Shown here piece by piece: positions 33,168 through 42,683 of a DNA stretch of 64,000 nt. Positions within the stretch are counted from its first letter, which is position 1; each line of letters begins with the position of its first letter. The notes beneath the pieces are model-generated. The model searched no databases, was not told the DNA's origin, and saw only the letters and a program-made list of their open reading frames with translations. Made by a program: the position numbers and the translations under genes. This DNA comes from Acidimicrobiales bacterium. Lineage in GTDB: Bacteria; Actinomycetota; Acidimicrobiia; Acidimicrobiales; Iamiaceae. Location: contig JAGQSO010000043.1 in assembly GCA_020439505.1 (NCBI GenBank), forward strand, positions 62,001-126,000. Reading direction: 5' to 3'.

Positions 33168-34105
33168 GCCGGATCACGGTGGCGACTCGGATCCAGCGGT
33201 TGCTGGCGATGTTGCAGTGGATCGCGTCGAGCCCTGACGGCGTCGAGATCTCAGAGGTGTGCGCTCGGTTCTCGATGGGCAGGAGCGAGCTGCTGGCTGA
33301 GCTTCGCATGGCGGCGATGATCGGCGACGGGAGCGCCAATTTCGACGACATGCCCTTCCAGGTGATCATCGAGGAGCAGAAGGTTCAGGTGTGGCTCCTG
33401 GCCTTTCGGCGGCCGTTGCGCATGACCAGGGCGGAGCAGTTGGCGCTGCTCACCGCGGTCGGAGCCCTGCTCGGCACCGAGGCCGATCCTGAAGACGCAC
33501 TGGCCCGGGCCCTGACCAAGCTGGCGGCACAACTCGGGGTGGATCCCGGCGCAACGCTGGAGGTGGCTCTCGACCACGATGGTGGACCGGTGGTAGCGGA
33601 GCTCGAGTCGGCGGTGTCCAACGGGCGACGGGTGAGGTTCTCGTACTGGGCCTTCGGCCGCGACGCGGTGTCATCGCGCCGGGTTGAGCCCTGGAACGTC
33701 TTCACCCAGGATGACCAGTGGTACCTGGTCGGACTCGATGTCGACCGGGGTGAGGCTCGTACATTCCGTCTCGACCGACTGAGCGATCTCGAGACGACCG
33801 ACGAGACGTGCTCACCCCCGCCCCGCGACCTCCCCAACCGCATCGACCTGGTGTCGGACCTCCCCGTGGTCGAGTTGGACCTGCCGCGGTCGGCTTGGTG
33901 GGTGGCCGAGGCGTACCCGGTGAAGGACGTGACCACCGGTCCTAGCCGGATTCGCCTCAGCGTCCCGGTGGCGGGGATCGGGTGGTTGGAGCGACTGCTT
34001 CTCCGCCTGGGGCCCGATGCTCAGGTCCTGCGTATCGACCCTGGGTTGGAGGCCGGCGATCTCGCGGCCACGGCGGCAGAGCGGGTGCTCGACCGCTATC
34101 GCTGA
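33164..34105 (+). CDS. pafC: PafC, WYL-domain transcriptional activator
   Basis: 313 residues with the same plan as PafB: winged helix (IQRLLAMLQWIASSPDGVEIS EVC region), WYL domain (RRVRFSYWAFGRDAVSSRRVEPWNV; DDQWYLVGLDVDRGEARTFRL) and C-terminal extension. PafB and PafC act as a heterodimer. It is the last gene of the pup/proteasome locus here; the tatA/tatC genes that follow in mycobacteria are absent and a signal peptidase gene follows instead. Confidence 0.92.
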   Translation: MSRITVATRIQRLLAMLQWIASSPDGVEISEVCARFSMGRSELLAELRMAAMIGDGSANFDDMPFQVIIEEQKVQVWLLAFRRPLRMTRAEQLALLTAVGALLGTEADPEDALARALTKLAAQLGVDPGATLEVALDHDGGPVVAELESAVSNGRRVRFSYWAFGRDAVSSRRVEPWNVFTQDDQWYLVGLDVDRGEARTFRLDRLSDLETTDETCSPPPRDLPNRIDLVSDLPVVELDLPRSAWWVAEAYPVKDVTTGPSRIRLSVPVAGIGWLERLLLRLGPDAQVLRIDPGLEAGDLAATAAERVLDRYR

Positions 34106-34183
34106 CCGATGTCGGTCCGGATCACGCGACCCGGCGGAGGGCCGTGGGGCTGGGCCCGATGTCGAACGGAGGCGGGGTCTTGC

Positions 34184-34189
34184 TAGCGT
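34184..34189 (+). promoter_or_regulatory. -10 box TAGCGT of the signal peptidase gene, leaderless
   Basis: TAGCGT lies 8 nt before GTG 34198 and downstream of the alternative ATG at 34159, which favours 34198 as the start. Confidence 0.45.
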
Positions 34190-34197
34190 CGCCCGCC

Positions 34198-34890
34198 GTG
34201 ACCGGAACCCCCGTCGACAGGAACCTACCGATCTGGACATCGGAGACCGACGGTTCGGGGGGAGAAACCAACGACGCTGAACCGACGACGGCGGCGGTCG
34301 GCCCCAAGCCCACCCAGGCGAAACGCTCGCCGCTGCGGAACCTGTTGGAGTGGGTGGTCGTGGTGGGGGGTGCGCTGGCGGTCGCTCTGGTCATCAGGGC
34401 CTTCCTGTTCCAGACCTTCTGGATCCCTTCACCCTCGATGACCACGACCCTCATGGTGAACGACCGGGTCATCGTCAACAAGATGTCCTACCGGCTTCAT
34501 GATGTGCGGCGCGGCGACATCGTGGTCTTCCATCGTCCCAAGACCGATCAGGTCGGCACCTCCCAGGTCAACGATCTGATCAAGCGGGTCATCGGTCTCG
34601 AGGGCGAGCGGGTCTCCATCCTCGACGGTGGCGTCCGGATAGACGGCAAACCACTGAGTGAGCCCTACACCCACGGACTCGAAACCATCGACCAGGGGTG
34701 CAGTACCGGCGAGATGAAGGCCCTGTTCACCGACGAGGGATACCAGGTTCCGCCCGGCCACGTGTTCGTCCTCGGCGACAACCGGGTCAACTCCGGTGAC
34801 GGGAGATGCTTCGGTCCCGTGGACGAGGATCTGATAGTCGGTCGAGCATTCTTCAAGATCTGGCCTCCGGGCCGAATCGGTGGCGTCTGA
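34198..34890 (+). CDS. lepB: Signal peptidase I
   Basis: 230 residues from GTG 34198. A cytoplasmic N-terminal part of about 45 residues precedes one membrane helix ([23 protein letters not shown]). The catalytic Ser lies in [11 protein letters not shown] and the catalytic Lys in [12 protein letters not shown]; the box [16 protein letters not shown] is also present. It cuts signal peptides on the outer face of the membrane. An in-frame ATG at 34159 would add 13 residues. It is monocistronic after pafC, with its own promoter. Confidence 0.93.
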   Translation: MTGTPVDRNLPIWTSETDGSGGETNDAEPTTAAVGPKPTQAKRSPLRNLLEWVVVVGGALAVALVIRAFLFQTFWIPSPSMTTTLMVNDRVIVNKMSYRLHDVRRGDIVVFHRPKTDQVGTSQVNDLIKRVIGLEGERVSILDGGVRIDGKPLSEPYTHGLETIDQGCSTGEMKALFTDEGYQVPPGHVFVLGDNRVNSGDGRCFGPVDEDLIVGRAFFKIWPPGRIGGV

Positions 34891-34926
34891 CTCAGCACCG
34901 GGAACCCGCGCGGCAACTGCAAACTT

Positions 34927-34955
34927 TTGCAAGCGCCTGTGGGTGGGCATACGCT
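34927..34955 (+). promoter_or_regulatory. Full promoter of the histone-like gene, leaderless
   Basis: TTGCAA (34927-34932), 17-bp spacer, TACGCT (34950-34955), then 6 nt to the ATG at 34962. This is the best-formed sigma-70-type promoter in the window. Confidence 0.6.
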
Positions 34956-34961
34956 CCACCC

Positions 34962-35441
34962 ATGGCACAGAGCAAGGTTCTCAAGAAGTTCCTGGACGCG
35001 GGTGTTGCTTTCACCGAGATGACCCAGGCCAAGGCCGAGGCCTTGGTCAAGGAGCTCGTGAAGGCCGGTGAGGTCCAGACCGAACAGGCCCAGGTCCTCG
35101 TGGCCGAGATCGTCGACCGCAGCCGACGAAACACCGAGTTGCTGGTGGAGCAGATCCGGGGCGAGATCATCGCTTCGGCCGATGCATGGGGTCTGGCGAC
35201 CATCGCCGACCTCGACCGGATCGAGAAGTTGATCCAGTCCGTCGTCTCTCCCCGCAAGACCAGCGCTCCGAAGGCCGCTGGCACCGCCGCGACCGCCCCG
35301 GCCAAGAAGGCCGCGGCCAAGAAGGCTCCCGCCAAGAAGGCTGCGGCCAAGAAGGCTCCGGCCAAGAAGGCGCCGGCCAAGAAGTCCGGGGCCAAGAAGG
35401 CTCCCGCCAAGAAGGCGGCGGCCAAGAAGTCCGCGGGCTGA
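34962..35441 (+). CDS. Phasin-like/histone H1-like DNA-binding protein
   Basis: 159 residues. Residues 1-95 are a helical, phasin-like domain ([54 protein letters not shown]). Residues about 105-159 are Lys/Ala/Pro repeats of the [10 protein letters not shown] kind, as in histone H1-like tails and in HupB of actinobacteria. DNA or polyphosphate binding by the tail is likely. The promoter is strong and leaderless, so abundant expression is expected. The reading frame of tlyA follows in the same frame right after the TGA stop. Confidence 0.8.
   Translation: MAQSKVLKKFLDAGVAFTEMTQAKAEALVKELVKAGEVQTEQAQVLVAEIVDRSRRNTELLVEQIRGEIIASADAWGLATIADLDRIEKLIQSVVSPRKTSAPKAAGTAATAPAKKAAAKKAPAKKAAAKKAPAKKAPAKKSGAKKAPAKKAAAKKSAG
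35298..35436 (+). repeat. In-gene repeats encoding the PAKKA tail
   Basis: Tandem 12- and 15-base units based on GCCAAGAAGGC encode the Lys/Ala/Pro tail of the histone-like protein. Such arrays change length easily between strains. Confidence 0.7.
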
Positions 35442-35444
35442 GCG

Positions 35445-36260
35445 ACGGCCTCCCTACGGCGCCGGCTCGACGTCGAGCTGGTCCGACGCGGACTGGTCCC
35501 GAGCCGGGAGAAAGCCAGAGCCGCCGTCGAGGCCGGCCTGGTGACGGTCGGTGGCGCTCCTGCCACCAAGGTGTCCAGGCTGGTCTCGGCTGATGAGTCG
35601 GTCGCAGTTTCGGGTCCGCCGCCTCGATTTGTGGGTCGCGGTGGGGAAAAGCTGGCTGCCGCGCTGGAACGCTTCGGGGTCGTGCTGACCGGTAAGCGCG
35701 TTCTCGACGCCGGTGCGAGTACCGGGGGCTTCACCGACTGTGCGCTTCAGGCCGGAGCGGCCAGCGTGGTCGCGGTCGACGTCGGCCGGGGCCAGCTCCA
35801 CCAGAGCCTGCGCACCGACCCCAGGGTGGAGCTGCACGAACAGACCAACATCCGCCACTGCCGACGGGGAGACCTGGGAGATCTGGCCCAGGTAGTGGTG
35901 GCCGATCTCTCGTTCATCTCGTTGCGGACCGTGGCACCGGCCCTCCTGGACCTGGCCGAACCGGGGGCCGATCTGGTCTGGTTGGTCAAGCCTCAGTTCG
36001 AGGCCGGTCGCCAGGAGGTCAGCCGGGGTTCAGGGGTGATCACCGACCACGCGGTGTGGCGCCGGGTGCTGACCGAGGTGGGCGCCGCGATCGAGGGGCA
36101 CGGAGCAGCAATCATGGAGCTCATGCCCTCACCGATACAGGGAGCCGACGGCAACGTGGAGTTCCTCCTGCACGCGAGACGCGGGGCCGGCGAGATCGAC
36201 CGCGCACCGGCCCTGGCGGTACTGGTGGACCGGGTGATGGACGAGGTGCTCGCCCGGTGA
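35445..36260 (+). CDS. tlyA: TlyA, rRNA 2'-O-methyltransferase, with no canonical start codon
   Basis: About 271 residues if read from the ACG at 35445. The S4 RNA-binding domain ([32 protein letters not shown]) is fully encoded in frame from just after the upstream TGA (35439-35441), yet contains no ATG, GTG or TTG before GTG 35541. Starting at 35541 would delete most of the S4 domain. The rest is normal: [36 protein letters not shown] and [12 protein letters not shown], an FtsJ-like fold that methylates 16S and 23S rRNA. An ATG-to-ACG change at 35445, real non-canonical start, or sequence error are all possible. It overlaps nadK by 4 nt. Confidence 0.8.
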   Translation, partial: TASLRRRLDVELVRRGLVPSREKARAAVEAGLVTVGGAPATKVSRLVSADESVAVSGPPPRFVGRGGEKLAAALERFGVVLTGKRVLDAGASTGGFTDCALQAGAASVVAVDVGRGQLHQSLRTDPRVELHEQTNIRHCRRGDLGDLAQVVVADLSFISLRTVAPALLDLAEPGADLVWLVKPQFEAGRQEVSRGSGVITDHAVWRRVLTEVGAAIEGHGAAIMELMPSPIQGADGNVEFLLHARRGAGEIDRAPALAVLVDRVMDEVLAR

Positions 36261-37129
36261 GCACGGTGGCGGTGTTCGTCCACGGTGGCCGACCCGACGC
36301 CATTGACACCGGTCGGCTCGTCGCGGCGTGGCTGAGGGCGCGCGGACATCTGGTGACAGCGCCCCGGGACGAGGCCGACCTCTTGGGAGCTGATCTGGTC
36401 GGCGCCATCAGCGCCGACACCTGCGACGGTTCGGTCCGTCTGGTGGTCGCCATCGGAGGTGACGGCACGATGCTGCGCGCCGCCCGCTGGGCGTTCGGGA
36501 CCGACGCTGACCTGGTGGGCGTGAACCTGGGCCAGATGGGGTACCTGACCGAAGTGGAGCCGGGTGCATGGGAGGAGGCACTGGACGCCTACTTCAAAGG
36601 CCTCCATGCCGTCGCGCCCCGCATGATGATCTCGGCCGAGATCGACGGCCCGACAGACGGTCCGGCACCACCTGGCTCCCCGCTCCCTCCAGGTCTCAAC
36701 GAGGTGGTGATCGAGAAGCAGTCCATCGGCAGAACGATTCGACTGGGGGTGAGCATCGACGGTCGCTTTTTCACGAGCTACGTGGCGGACGGACTAATCC
36801 TGGCCACACCGACCGGTTCGACGGCGTACTCGTTGTCCGCCCGGGGCCCCATCGTCGATCCCTCCCACCGGGCGATCCTGCTCACGCCGGTGTCGCCCCA
36901 TTCGTTGTTCGACCGTGCGCTGGTGCTCGATCCCGCCAGCGAGGTGACGGTGTCGGTGCTGGGGGACCGTCCCGCAGCGCTTTCGGTGGACGGCGTTCAA
37001 CGGGCGTCCCTGGAGCCCGGTCACCACGTGACGGTGCGCGCTACGCCGCATCCGGCCCGCTTCGTGTCCTTCGGCAACCGGGACTTCCACCAGATCCTCA
37101 AAGCCAAGTTCGGACTGAGCGACCGGTGA
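36257..37129 (+). CDS. nadK: NAD kinase
   Basis: 290 residues from GTG 36257 (GTGA overlap with tlyA). It phosphorylates NAD to NADP. Motifs: GGDGTMLRAAR with the catalytic Asp, VNLGQMGYLTEV, LNEVVIEK and TPTGSTAYSLSARGPIV. It lies in the tlyA-nadK-recN-steA-steB order seen in M. tuberculosis (tlyA, ppnK, recN, Rv1697, mctB). Confidence 0.95.
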   Translation: MSTVAVFVHGGRPDAIDTGRLVAAWLRARGHLVTAPRDEADLLGADLVGAISADTCDGSVRLVVAIGGDGTMLRAARWAFGTDADLVGVNLGQMGYLTEVEPGAWEEALDAYFKGLHAVAPRMMISAEIDGPTDGPAPPGSPLPPGLNEVVIEKQSIGRTIRLGVSIDGRFFTSYVADGLILATPTGSTAYSLSARGPIVDPSHRAILLTPVSPHSLFDRALVLDPASEVTVSVLGDRPAALSVDGVQRASLEPGHHVTVRATPHPARFVSFGNRDFHQILKAKFGLSDR

Positions 37130-38769
37130 ACGCGGTCCCGTCGCCCTGCCGACTTGTCGAGTTGTCGGTGAGCAACCTGGGCATCATCGATTCTCTCGCC
37201 CTGGTTCTCGAGGACGGGATGACGGCGCTGACCGGCGAGACCGGTGCGGGCAAGACGATGGTGGTGGGCGCGATCGAGATGCTGCTCGGGGCCCGGGCCG
37301 ACTCGGGAGCGGTCAGGCCCGGTGCCGACGAGGCCGTGGTGGAGGGAAGGTTCGACCTGGGCGGGGATGAGGTCGTGATCAGCCGGGTTCTCCCTGCCGA
37401 TGGTCGCTCGCGGGCCTACGTCAACGGCCGGATGGCCACCCTCGCCACACTCGGCGAGGTCACCGGTCCACTGGTCGATCTCCACGGACAGAACTCCCAC
37501 CAGTCGTTGCTCGCACCACCGGTGCAGCGCCTGGCCCTCGATGTCTACGGTGGCATCGACACCTCGCGCCTGAACGAGCTCCGGGTCGACGTGTCGCGGC
37601 TGGAGCGTGAGATCGCCGGACTGGGCGGCGACGCCGGGGCACGCGAACGTGAGCTCGACCTGTTGCGATTTCAATTGGGCGAGATCATCGGCGCCGGACT
37701 TGACGACCCCGACGAGGACGATCACCTCGACACCGAGGAGACGGAGCTGGCGTCCATGGACGCGCACCGTGAGGCGGTGAGCGCGGCGATCACTCTGATC
37801 GCGGACGAGGCGGCGGCTGAGGACCTGTTGCGCCGTGCCCTCGCCTCCTTGGCGGGCCGCGCTCCCTTGGCCGAAGCCGACCAGCGCATGAGGGAAGTCC
37901 TGACGGAGTTGGGTGACTTGGTGGCCGAACTGCGCTCGACTGTCGACACCTTCCATGAGGACCCGGAACGTCTTGCCCAGTTGCGCTCCCGTCGCCAGCT
38001 GCTCGTCGACCTACGCCGCAAGTACGCGTCGGCGCCCCGACTCGATGGCACGGTCGGTTTGGGAACCCTCGCCGATGTGATCGCCTACGGCCAGGACTGC
38101 GAACGCCGCGTCCATGACCTGGAGACCTTCGAACAGCGTGCGTCCCAGCTCGAGCGGGATCTGGTCGATACCCGCGGGCGCCTGCGAGAAGAAGAAGCCA
38201 AGGTCGGCGCGGCACGGCGCCGCGTCGCTCCCGCTCTGGCTTTGGCGGTGGAAAGCAGGCTGGCTTCCCTGGCCATGGCCCGGGCCCGATTCGAGGTCGC
38301 GGTTCCCGACACCGATCCCGGTGACGATCTCCGCTTCCTACTCGCCGCCAATCCGGGGCTACCCGCTGGCCCACTGAGCCGGGTGGCATCGGGGGGTGAG
38401 CTGGCCCGCGTCATGCTCGCCCTGCGATTGGTGGTGGCCGGAGCACCGCCTATCCTCGTCTTCGATGAGGTCGACGCCGGGATCGGGGGCGACGCCGCCG
38501 TCTCGGTCGGGCGGGCGTTGGCGGAGCTCGGGCATGACCATCAGGTGCTCGTGGTGACCCATCTACCCCAGGTGGCAGCCTGTGCCGACCATCAGGTGTC
38601 CCTGCGCAAAGACCAGTCGGGCGAGATGTCGGTCATGAGGGCGCAGCGGCTCGGAACCGAACAGCGCGTCGATGAGATCGCCCGGATGCTCGCGGGCAGC
38701 GCGGGGGGATCGTCCATGCACTCCGCGGCCCGTGAGCTGCTGGCCGCCGGGGCCGGAGAAGCCCGGTGA
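37126..38769 (+). CDS. recN: RecN, DNA double-strand-break repair ATPase
   Basis: 547 residues from GTG 37126, overlapping nadK by 4 nt. It is an SMC-like protein with Walker A GETGAGKT near residue 40, a central coiled-coil region (about 150-385), the ABC signature LSRVASGGELARVMLALR and Walker B ILVFDEVDAGIGG. It helps align broken DNA ends for recombination. It is the usual neighbour of nadK and steA. Confidence 0.95.
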   Translation: MNAVPSPCRLVELSVSNLGIIDSLALVLEDGMTALTGETGAGKTMVVGAIEMLLGARADSGAVRPGADEAVVEGRFDLGGDEVVISRVLPADGRSRAYVNGRMATLATLGEVTGPLVDLHGQNSHQSLLAPPVQRLALDVYGGIDTSRLNELRVDVSRLEREIAGLGGDAGARERELDLLRFQLGEIIGAGLDDPDEDDHLDTEETELASMDAHREAVSAAITLIADEAAAEDLLRRALASLAGRAPLAEADQRMREVLTELGDLVAELRSTVDTFHEDPERLAQLRSRRQLLVDLRRKYASAPRLDGTVGLGTLADVIAYGQDCERRVHDLETFEQRASQLERDLVDTRGRLREEEAKVGAARRRVAPALALAVESRLASLAMARARFEVAVPDTDPGDDLRFLLAANPGLPAGPLSRVASGGELARVMLALRLVVAGAPPILVFDEVDAGIGGDAAVSVGRALAELGHDHQVLVVTHLPQVAACADHQVSLRKDQSGEMSVMRAQRLGTEQRVDEIARMLAGSAGGSSMHSAARELLAAGAGEAR

Positions 38770-39917
38770 GCGAAGGTGCCGGCTCCGCGTCGACCGCTGC
38801 TGCTGACGTCCTGACCGCGGTTGCCAGGGTCGACCGGCGAACCAAGGACCTGGCCAAGCGCATCAAGCCGGGAGAGATCGCGGTGATCGACCACCGTGAT
38901 CTGGACACGGTGGCCACCGAGAGCCTGATCGAGGCGGGCGTAGCCGCGGTGGTGAACGCCGATGCCTCGATCTCTGGGCGCTACCCCAACGTCGGGCCCT
39001 TGCTGTTACCGGCCGCCGGCGTCCCGATGATCGATGGCGTCGGAAACGAGGTGATGGACAGGATCAGCGACGGTGACACCATCACGCTGCGAGGCGACGA
39101 GATCCTCTGCGGTGACGACGTCGTGGCCAAAGGCATCCGCCAGGACATGGACAGCCTGACCGCCATCCTCGAGGAATCACGCCAGTCGATGGGTGACGAG
39201 CTCGAGCGCTTCGCCTCCAACACGCTCGAGTACCTCCGGCGCGAGGGACACCTCCTGGTCGACAACCCCGAAATCCCCGACATCCCTGTCGATTTCAGAG
39301 GTCGCCACGTCCTCGTGGTGGTGCGAGGCGTCGACTACAAGAAGGATCTCCAGCTCCTCGAACGAAGCGGCTACATCCGTGAGCAGCGTCCGCTGCTCAT
39401 CGGCGTCGACGGGGGAGCCGATGCGCTGTTGGCCCTGGGCAAGACACCCGACGTGATCATCGGCGACATGGATTCGGTGTCGGAGAAGGCGCTGCGCTGT
39501 GGCGCGGCCATCGTCGTCCACGGCTACGCCGACGGGCGGGCTCCGGGAGCGGAACGCCTGGTGGAGATGGGGGTGGACCACGTCGTATTCGCCTCGACCG
39601 GCACATCCGAAGACATCGCCATGCTCATCGCCTTCGAGCGCGGCGCCGAACTGATCGTGGCGGTGGGTACCCACAACTCGATGGTCGACTTCTTGGACAA
39701 GGGTCGCGCCGGAATGGCCTCCACCTTCCTGGTGAGGATCAAGGTCGGCCCGATCCTCGTCGACGCCAAGGGCGTGAACCGCCTCTACGACTCCCGGGTG
39801 CGCAAACGCGACCTGGTCCTGATGGTCGCGGCCGCCGTTCTGGCCATGGTGGTCATCACCCTGGTCAGCGATCCCGTCCGACTGGTCCTTCGGGGCCTGA
39901 CCCTTTCGTTCCGCTGA
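38766..39917 (+). CDS. steA: SteA, cytokinetic-ring-associated membrane protein
   Basis: 383 residues from GTG 38766 (GTGA overlap with recN). The soluble part resembles thiamine pyrophosphokinase folds (LLIGVDGGADALLALGKTPDVIIGDMDS), and one C-terminal membrane helix (LVLMVAAAVLAMVVITLVS) anchors it with the bulk inside the cell. In Corynebacterium SteA works with SteB in septal wall hydrolysis control. The order steA-steB is conserved here. Confidence 0.88.
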   Translation: MSEGAGSASTAAADVLTAVARVDRRTKDLAKRIKPGEIAVIDHRDLDTVATESLIEAGVAAVVNADASISGRYPNVGPLLLPAAGVPMIDGVGNEVMDRISDGDTITLRGDEILCGDDVVAKGIRQDMDSLTAILEESRQSMGDELERFASNTLEYLRREGHLLVDNPEIPDIPVDFRGRHVLVVVRGVDYKKDLQLLERSGYIREQRPLLIGVDGGADALLALGKTPDVIIGDMDSVSEKALRCGAAIVVHGYADGRAPGAERLVEMGVDHVVFASTGTSEDIAMLIAFERGAELIVAVGTHNSMVDFLDKGRAGMASTFLVRIKVGPILVDAKGVNRLYDSRVRKRDLVLMVAAAVLAMVVITLVSDPVRLVLRGLTLSFR

Positions 39918-39933
39918 GGAGGCGAGCGCTCCC

Positions 39934-41046
39934 GTGATCAACCTCCGCTACCACATCGTGAGCCTGACGGCTGTCTTCCTCGCCCTGGCCATCGGGGTGC
40001 TGCTCGGGGGCACCTACCTCGACAAGTACACGGTTGATCAACTCGACCAGAGCATCACCAACGCCGAGCGCCAGATCCGCGAGACCAGGGCCGAGAACGA
40101 CCGCCTGAGAGGGGGCCTCGCCGACGCCGAAGCCCGGAACAAAGCGCTGATAGGCGGGGGGACGAACTCCCTGTTCGCCGACAACCTCACCGACGTGCCG
40201 GTCCTGGTGGTGGCGGCCGAGGGTGTGGACGAGAACTCGCGGCGCAGCCTGGTCCAGGCGTTGAACGCCAGCGGGGCGGAGTTCAGGGGCACCCTCACCG
40301 TCACCGGACGGGTAGCGCTGGACGATCAACAGGCCGAGGCCCTCGCCGACGAGCTGGATCTGCCCAGCGCCAAACCGGCCAGGGTGTCCGCCTCGCTGGT
40401 GGAGCGTTTCGCCAAGGCACTCACCCTTGCGGGGGAGCCGGTTTCTCCGGCTGACGTCCCGGGCGACACCGCTTCCTCGACGACCGTACCGGCTGGTACC
40501 ACCCAGCCGGGTACCGAGCCCGCCACTCCACCCGTCACGGCAGCACCCGACTCGCCCTCGACCGTGCCGCCCGGTGCCGAACCGCCGACCACGACGGTTC
40601 CCGAGCCCCTGGTGCCCGCCGAACAGCCTGCGGTGGTGACCGCCATGATCGACTCCGGTCTGCTGGCTTTCGAGGCCCCCGCCGACGAACAGGTGAGCGG
40701 TCCTCTCCTCACCTCCAAGGGTTACCGATACGTCTTCCTCGGCGGTACCGTCATCACCGCCCCCGAGACCGACTTCATGGTCCCCGTACTCCGCCAGATG
40801 GCGACCCAGGGCACGGTGCCGGTAGTCGTCGCGTCGGCCCAGCCCGCCCGGGAGGGCGATGACACGCTGGTGGCCAGGGTTCGAACCGACGTCGAGCTGA
40901 GCCGCCTGGTGAGCACCGTCGACAACCTCGACTGGTTCAACGGCATCGTGTCCAGCGTCCTGGCCCTCGACGAGATGGGCGTCGGCACCCGAGGGCACTA
41001 CGGCGAGGGACGCGGGGCGGCCGCTCCGATTCCCTCGGGTACGTGA
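39934..41046 (+). CDS. steB: SteB/MctB-family membrane-anchored protein
   Basis: 370 residues from GTG 39934, behind GAGGAGGCG. One N-terminal membrane helix (YHIVSLTAVFLALAIGVLLGG) is followed by an outside coiled coil (DQLDQSITNAERQIRETRAENDRL in parts) and an alpha/beta domain. The family includes M. tuberculosis MctB, tied to copper, and Corynebacterium SteB, tied to division; the shared SteA neighbour favours the division role here. A Pro/Thr/Ser-rich insert of about 55 residues (around 170-230) is unusual in length. The end overlaps murJ (GTGA). Confidence 0.85.
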   Translation: MINLRYHIVSLTAVFLALAIGVLLGGTYLDKYTVDQLDQSITNAERQIRETRAENDRLRGGLADAEARNKALIGGGTNSLFADNLTDVPVLVVAAEGVDENSRRSLVQALNASGAEFRGTLTVTGRVALDDQQAEALADELDLPSAKPARVSASLVERFAKALTLAGEPVSPADVPGDTASSTTVPAGTTQPGTEPATPPVTAAPDSPSTVPPGAEPPTTTVPEPLVPAEQPAVVTAMIDSGLLAFEAPADEQVSGPLLTSKGYRYVFLGGTVITAPETDFMVPVLRQMATQGTVPVVVASAQPAREGDDTLVARVRTDVELSRLVSTVDNLDWFNGIVSSVLALDEMGVGTRGHYGEGRGAAAPIPSGT

Positions 41047-42683
41047 CGGCCTCGCGCTCCCGACCTGCTGCCGGGGCGGGGTCAGCCGCGGCCACCATCA
41101 CCTTCTGGAACCTGGTGTCGCGTGTTCTCGGATTTGTCCGGGTCATCGCGACCGCGGCTGCTCTTGGTATCGCCGCCCTGGGTGACACCTACCAACGAAC
41201 CAACCAGGTCTCCAACCTCCTGTTCGAGCTGCTGGCCGGTGGGATGCTCTTCGCCGTCCTGGTACCCACGTTCGTGACCGAACTGGAACGGGGGGACCGC
41301 AGCCGCGTCGGGAGACTGGCGGGCGCGGTGGCGACGCGCGCCGTCGTGATCCTCGGCGTCGTCGTGATCGCCGGACTCGCCCTGGCCGATCCGCTGATGC
41401 GGTTGTTGTCGGCCGGTGTCCACGGCCCCAGCCGTGAGGCACAGATCGACCTCGGCGTCTTCCTGCTGTGGTTCGTCCTTCCCCAGCTGTTGTTCTACGG
41501 AATCGGGGCGGTCTCGAGCGCCCTGTTGCAGGCTGACCACCGATTTGTGGCGACGTCTGTCGCTCCGGCCGGCGCCAGCCTGGTCGTCACGGCGACGATG
41601 GTGGCCTTCGCCGTCGGCCGTGACCCCTCGGCGGGGCTCTCGCTGTCCCCCGGGGACAAGGCCCTGCTCGGGGGTGGCACCCTGGCCGCAACCGTGGTGC
41701 TGGCCCTGATTCCACTCCTGGCCTCGGCTCGGGCCGGGTTCCCGCTCCGACCGGGATGGACGGTTCCCTCGGCTGAGATGGCGGCACTTGTCCGTCGTGG
41801 CGCATGGGCGACGGGACACGTTGGCCTGAACCAGGTTCTCGTCGCCGCCACGGTGATCCTCGCCGGTCGCATCGAGGGAGGCGTCATCGCGTACCAGACC
41901 GCGTTCACGTTCTTCCTGTTGCCTCACGCCCTACTAGCCCATCCGATCTTCACCGCTCTGTATCCCCGGCTGGCGACCGCGGGAGCCGGACGGTCAGATC
42001 TGGCCGGGTTCGCGGGGGTGATGAGCCGGGGCCTTCGGACCATGACCGCGCTTACGCTTCCCGCCGCCGCGCTGATGGCGGCCGTGGCCGGACCGGCGTT
42101 GTCGCTGGTGAAGGTCGGGGCGTTCGATGCCGACGGGGCCGAGCTCGTGGAAACCACCCTCGTCGCCTACCTGAGCGGGCTGACCGCGTATTCGGCGATG
42201 TTCCTCCTGACGCGGGCGTCCTACGCCCTCGACGATGCCCGCCAGCCGACGGTGGTGAACCTGTGGGTGACGGTCACGGCGGTGGCGGCGATGACCGCAG
42301 TGAGCACAGTGGTCGAGGGTCCAGGACTGCTCGTCGCATTCGGGCTGATTACCGCGGTCACCTCGGCCGCGGGGACGGTGGCGCTGCATCGCCACGTAAA
42401 GGGATTGATCGGCATGCCCTTGCCGGTTGGGCGTTCGATCGTCCGCTCCGTCGGAGTCGCCGCGGCTGGCGGGATCACGGCATGGGCCATGACCCGACTG
42501 GTGTCCCGACTCGATGAGACGACATCCATGGTCCGCTCGATCGGTGAGCTGTCAGCCGGAGTCACGGCGGGGTCGCTCGTGGTCGTCGGCGCCTTCGCGG
42601 TGCTGGGGAGCGAGGACGTCGCCCCGGTGGCCGACCTTGCCCGCCGAATGGCACGGCGCGCGCTACCGGGGGTGCGCTCATGA
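41043..42683 (+). CDS. murJ: MurJ-family lipid flippase (MviN)
   Basis: 546 residues, about 14 membrane helices, with ITFWNLVSRVLGFVRVIATAAALG at the start and the QRTNQVSNLLFELLAGGMLFAVLVPTF region typical of MviN/MurJ. Such proteins flip lipid II. No MurJ gene is placed at this position in M. tuberculosis, where steA-steB are followed directly by pyrG. Here it overlaps both neighbours by 4 nt, tying it to steB and to the giant gene that follows; it may flip lipid II or another polyprenyl-linked sugar made by the same operon. Confidence 0.9.
   Translation: MTASRSRPAAGAGSAAATITFWNLVSRVLGFVRVIATAAALGIAALGDTYQRTNQVSNLLFELLAGGMLFAVLVPTFVTELERGDRSRVGRLAGAVATRAVVILGVVVIAGLALADPLMRLLSAGVHGPSREAQIDLGVFLLWFVLPQLLFYGIGAVSSALLQADHRFVATSVAPAGASLVVTATMVAFAVGRDPSAGLSLSPGDKALLGGGTLAATVVLALIPLLASARAGFPLRPGWTVPSAEMAALVRRGAWATGHVGLNQVLVAATVILAGRIEGGVIAYQTAFTFFLLPHALLAHPIFTALYPRLATAGAGRSDLAGFAGVMSRGLRTMTALTLPAAALMAAVAGPALSLVKVGAFDADGAELVETTLVAYLSGLTAYSAMFLLTRASYALDDARQPTVVNLWVTVTAVAAMTAVSTVVEGPGLLVAFGLITAVTSAAGTVALHRHVKGLIGMPLPVGRSIVRSVGVAAAGGITAWAMTRLVSRLDETTSMVRSIGELSAGVTAGSLVVVGAFAVLGSEDVAPVADLARRMARRALPGVRS

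Noticed and set aside
35298-35436. Tandem repeat as a CRISPR-like array or minisatellite
   Set aside because: The units are codon-phased and code for a known kind of Lys/Ala/Pro tail.
34962-36260. Histone-like protein and TlyA as one protein through TGA readthrough
   Set aside because: Possible since the frames match, but TGA followed by a normal gene with a near-ATG codon is a simpler reading.
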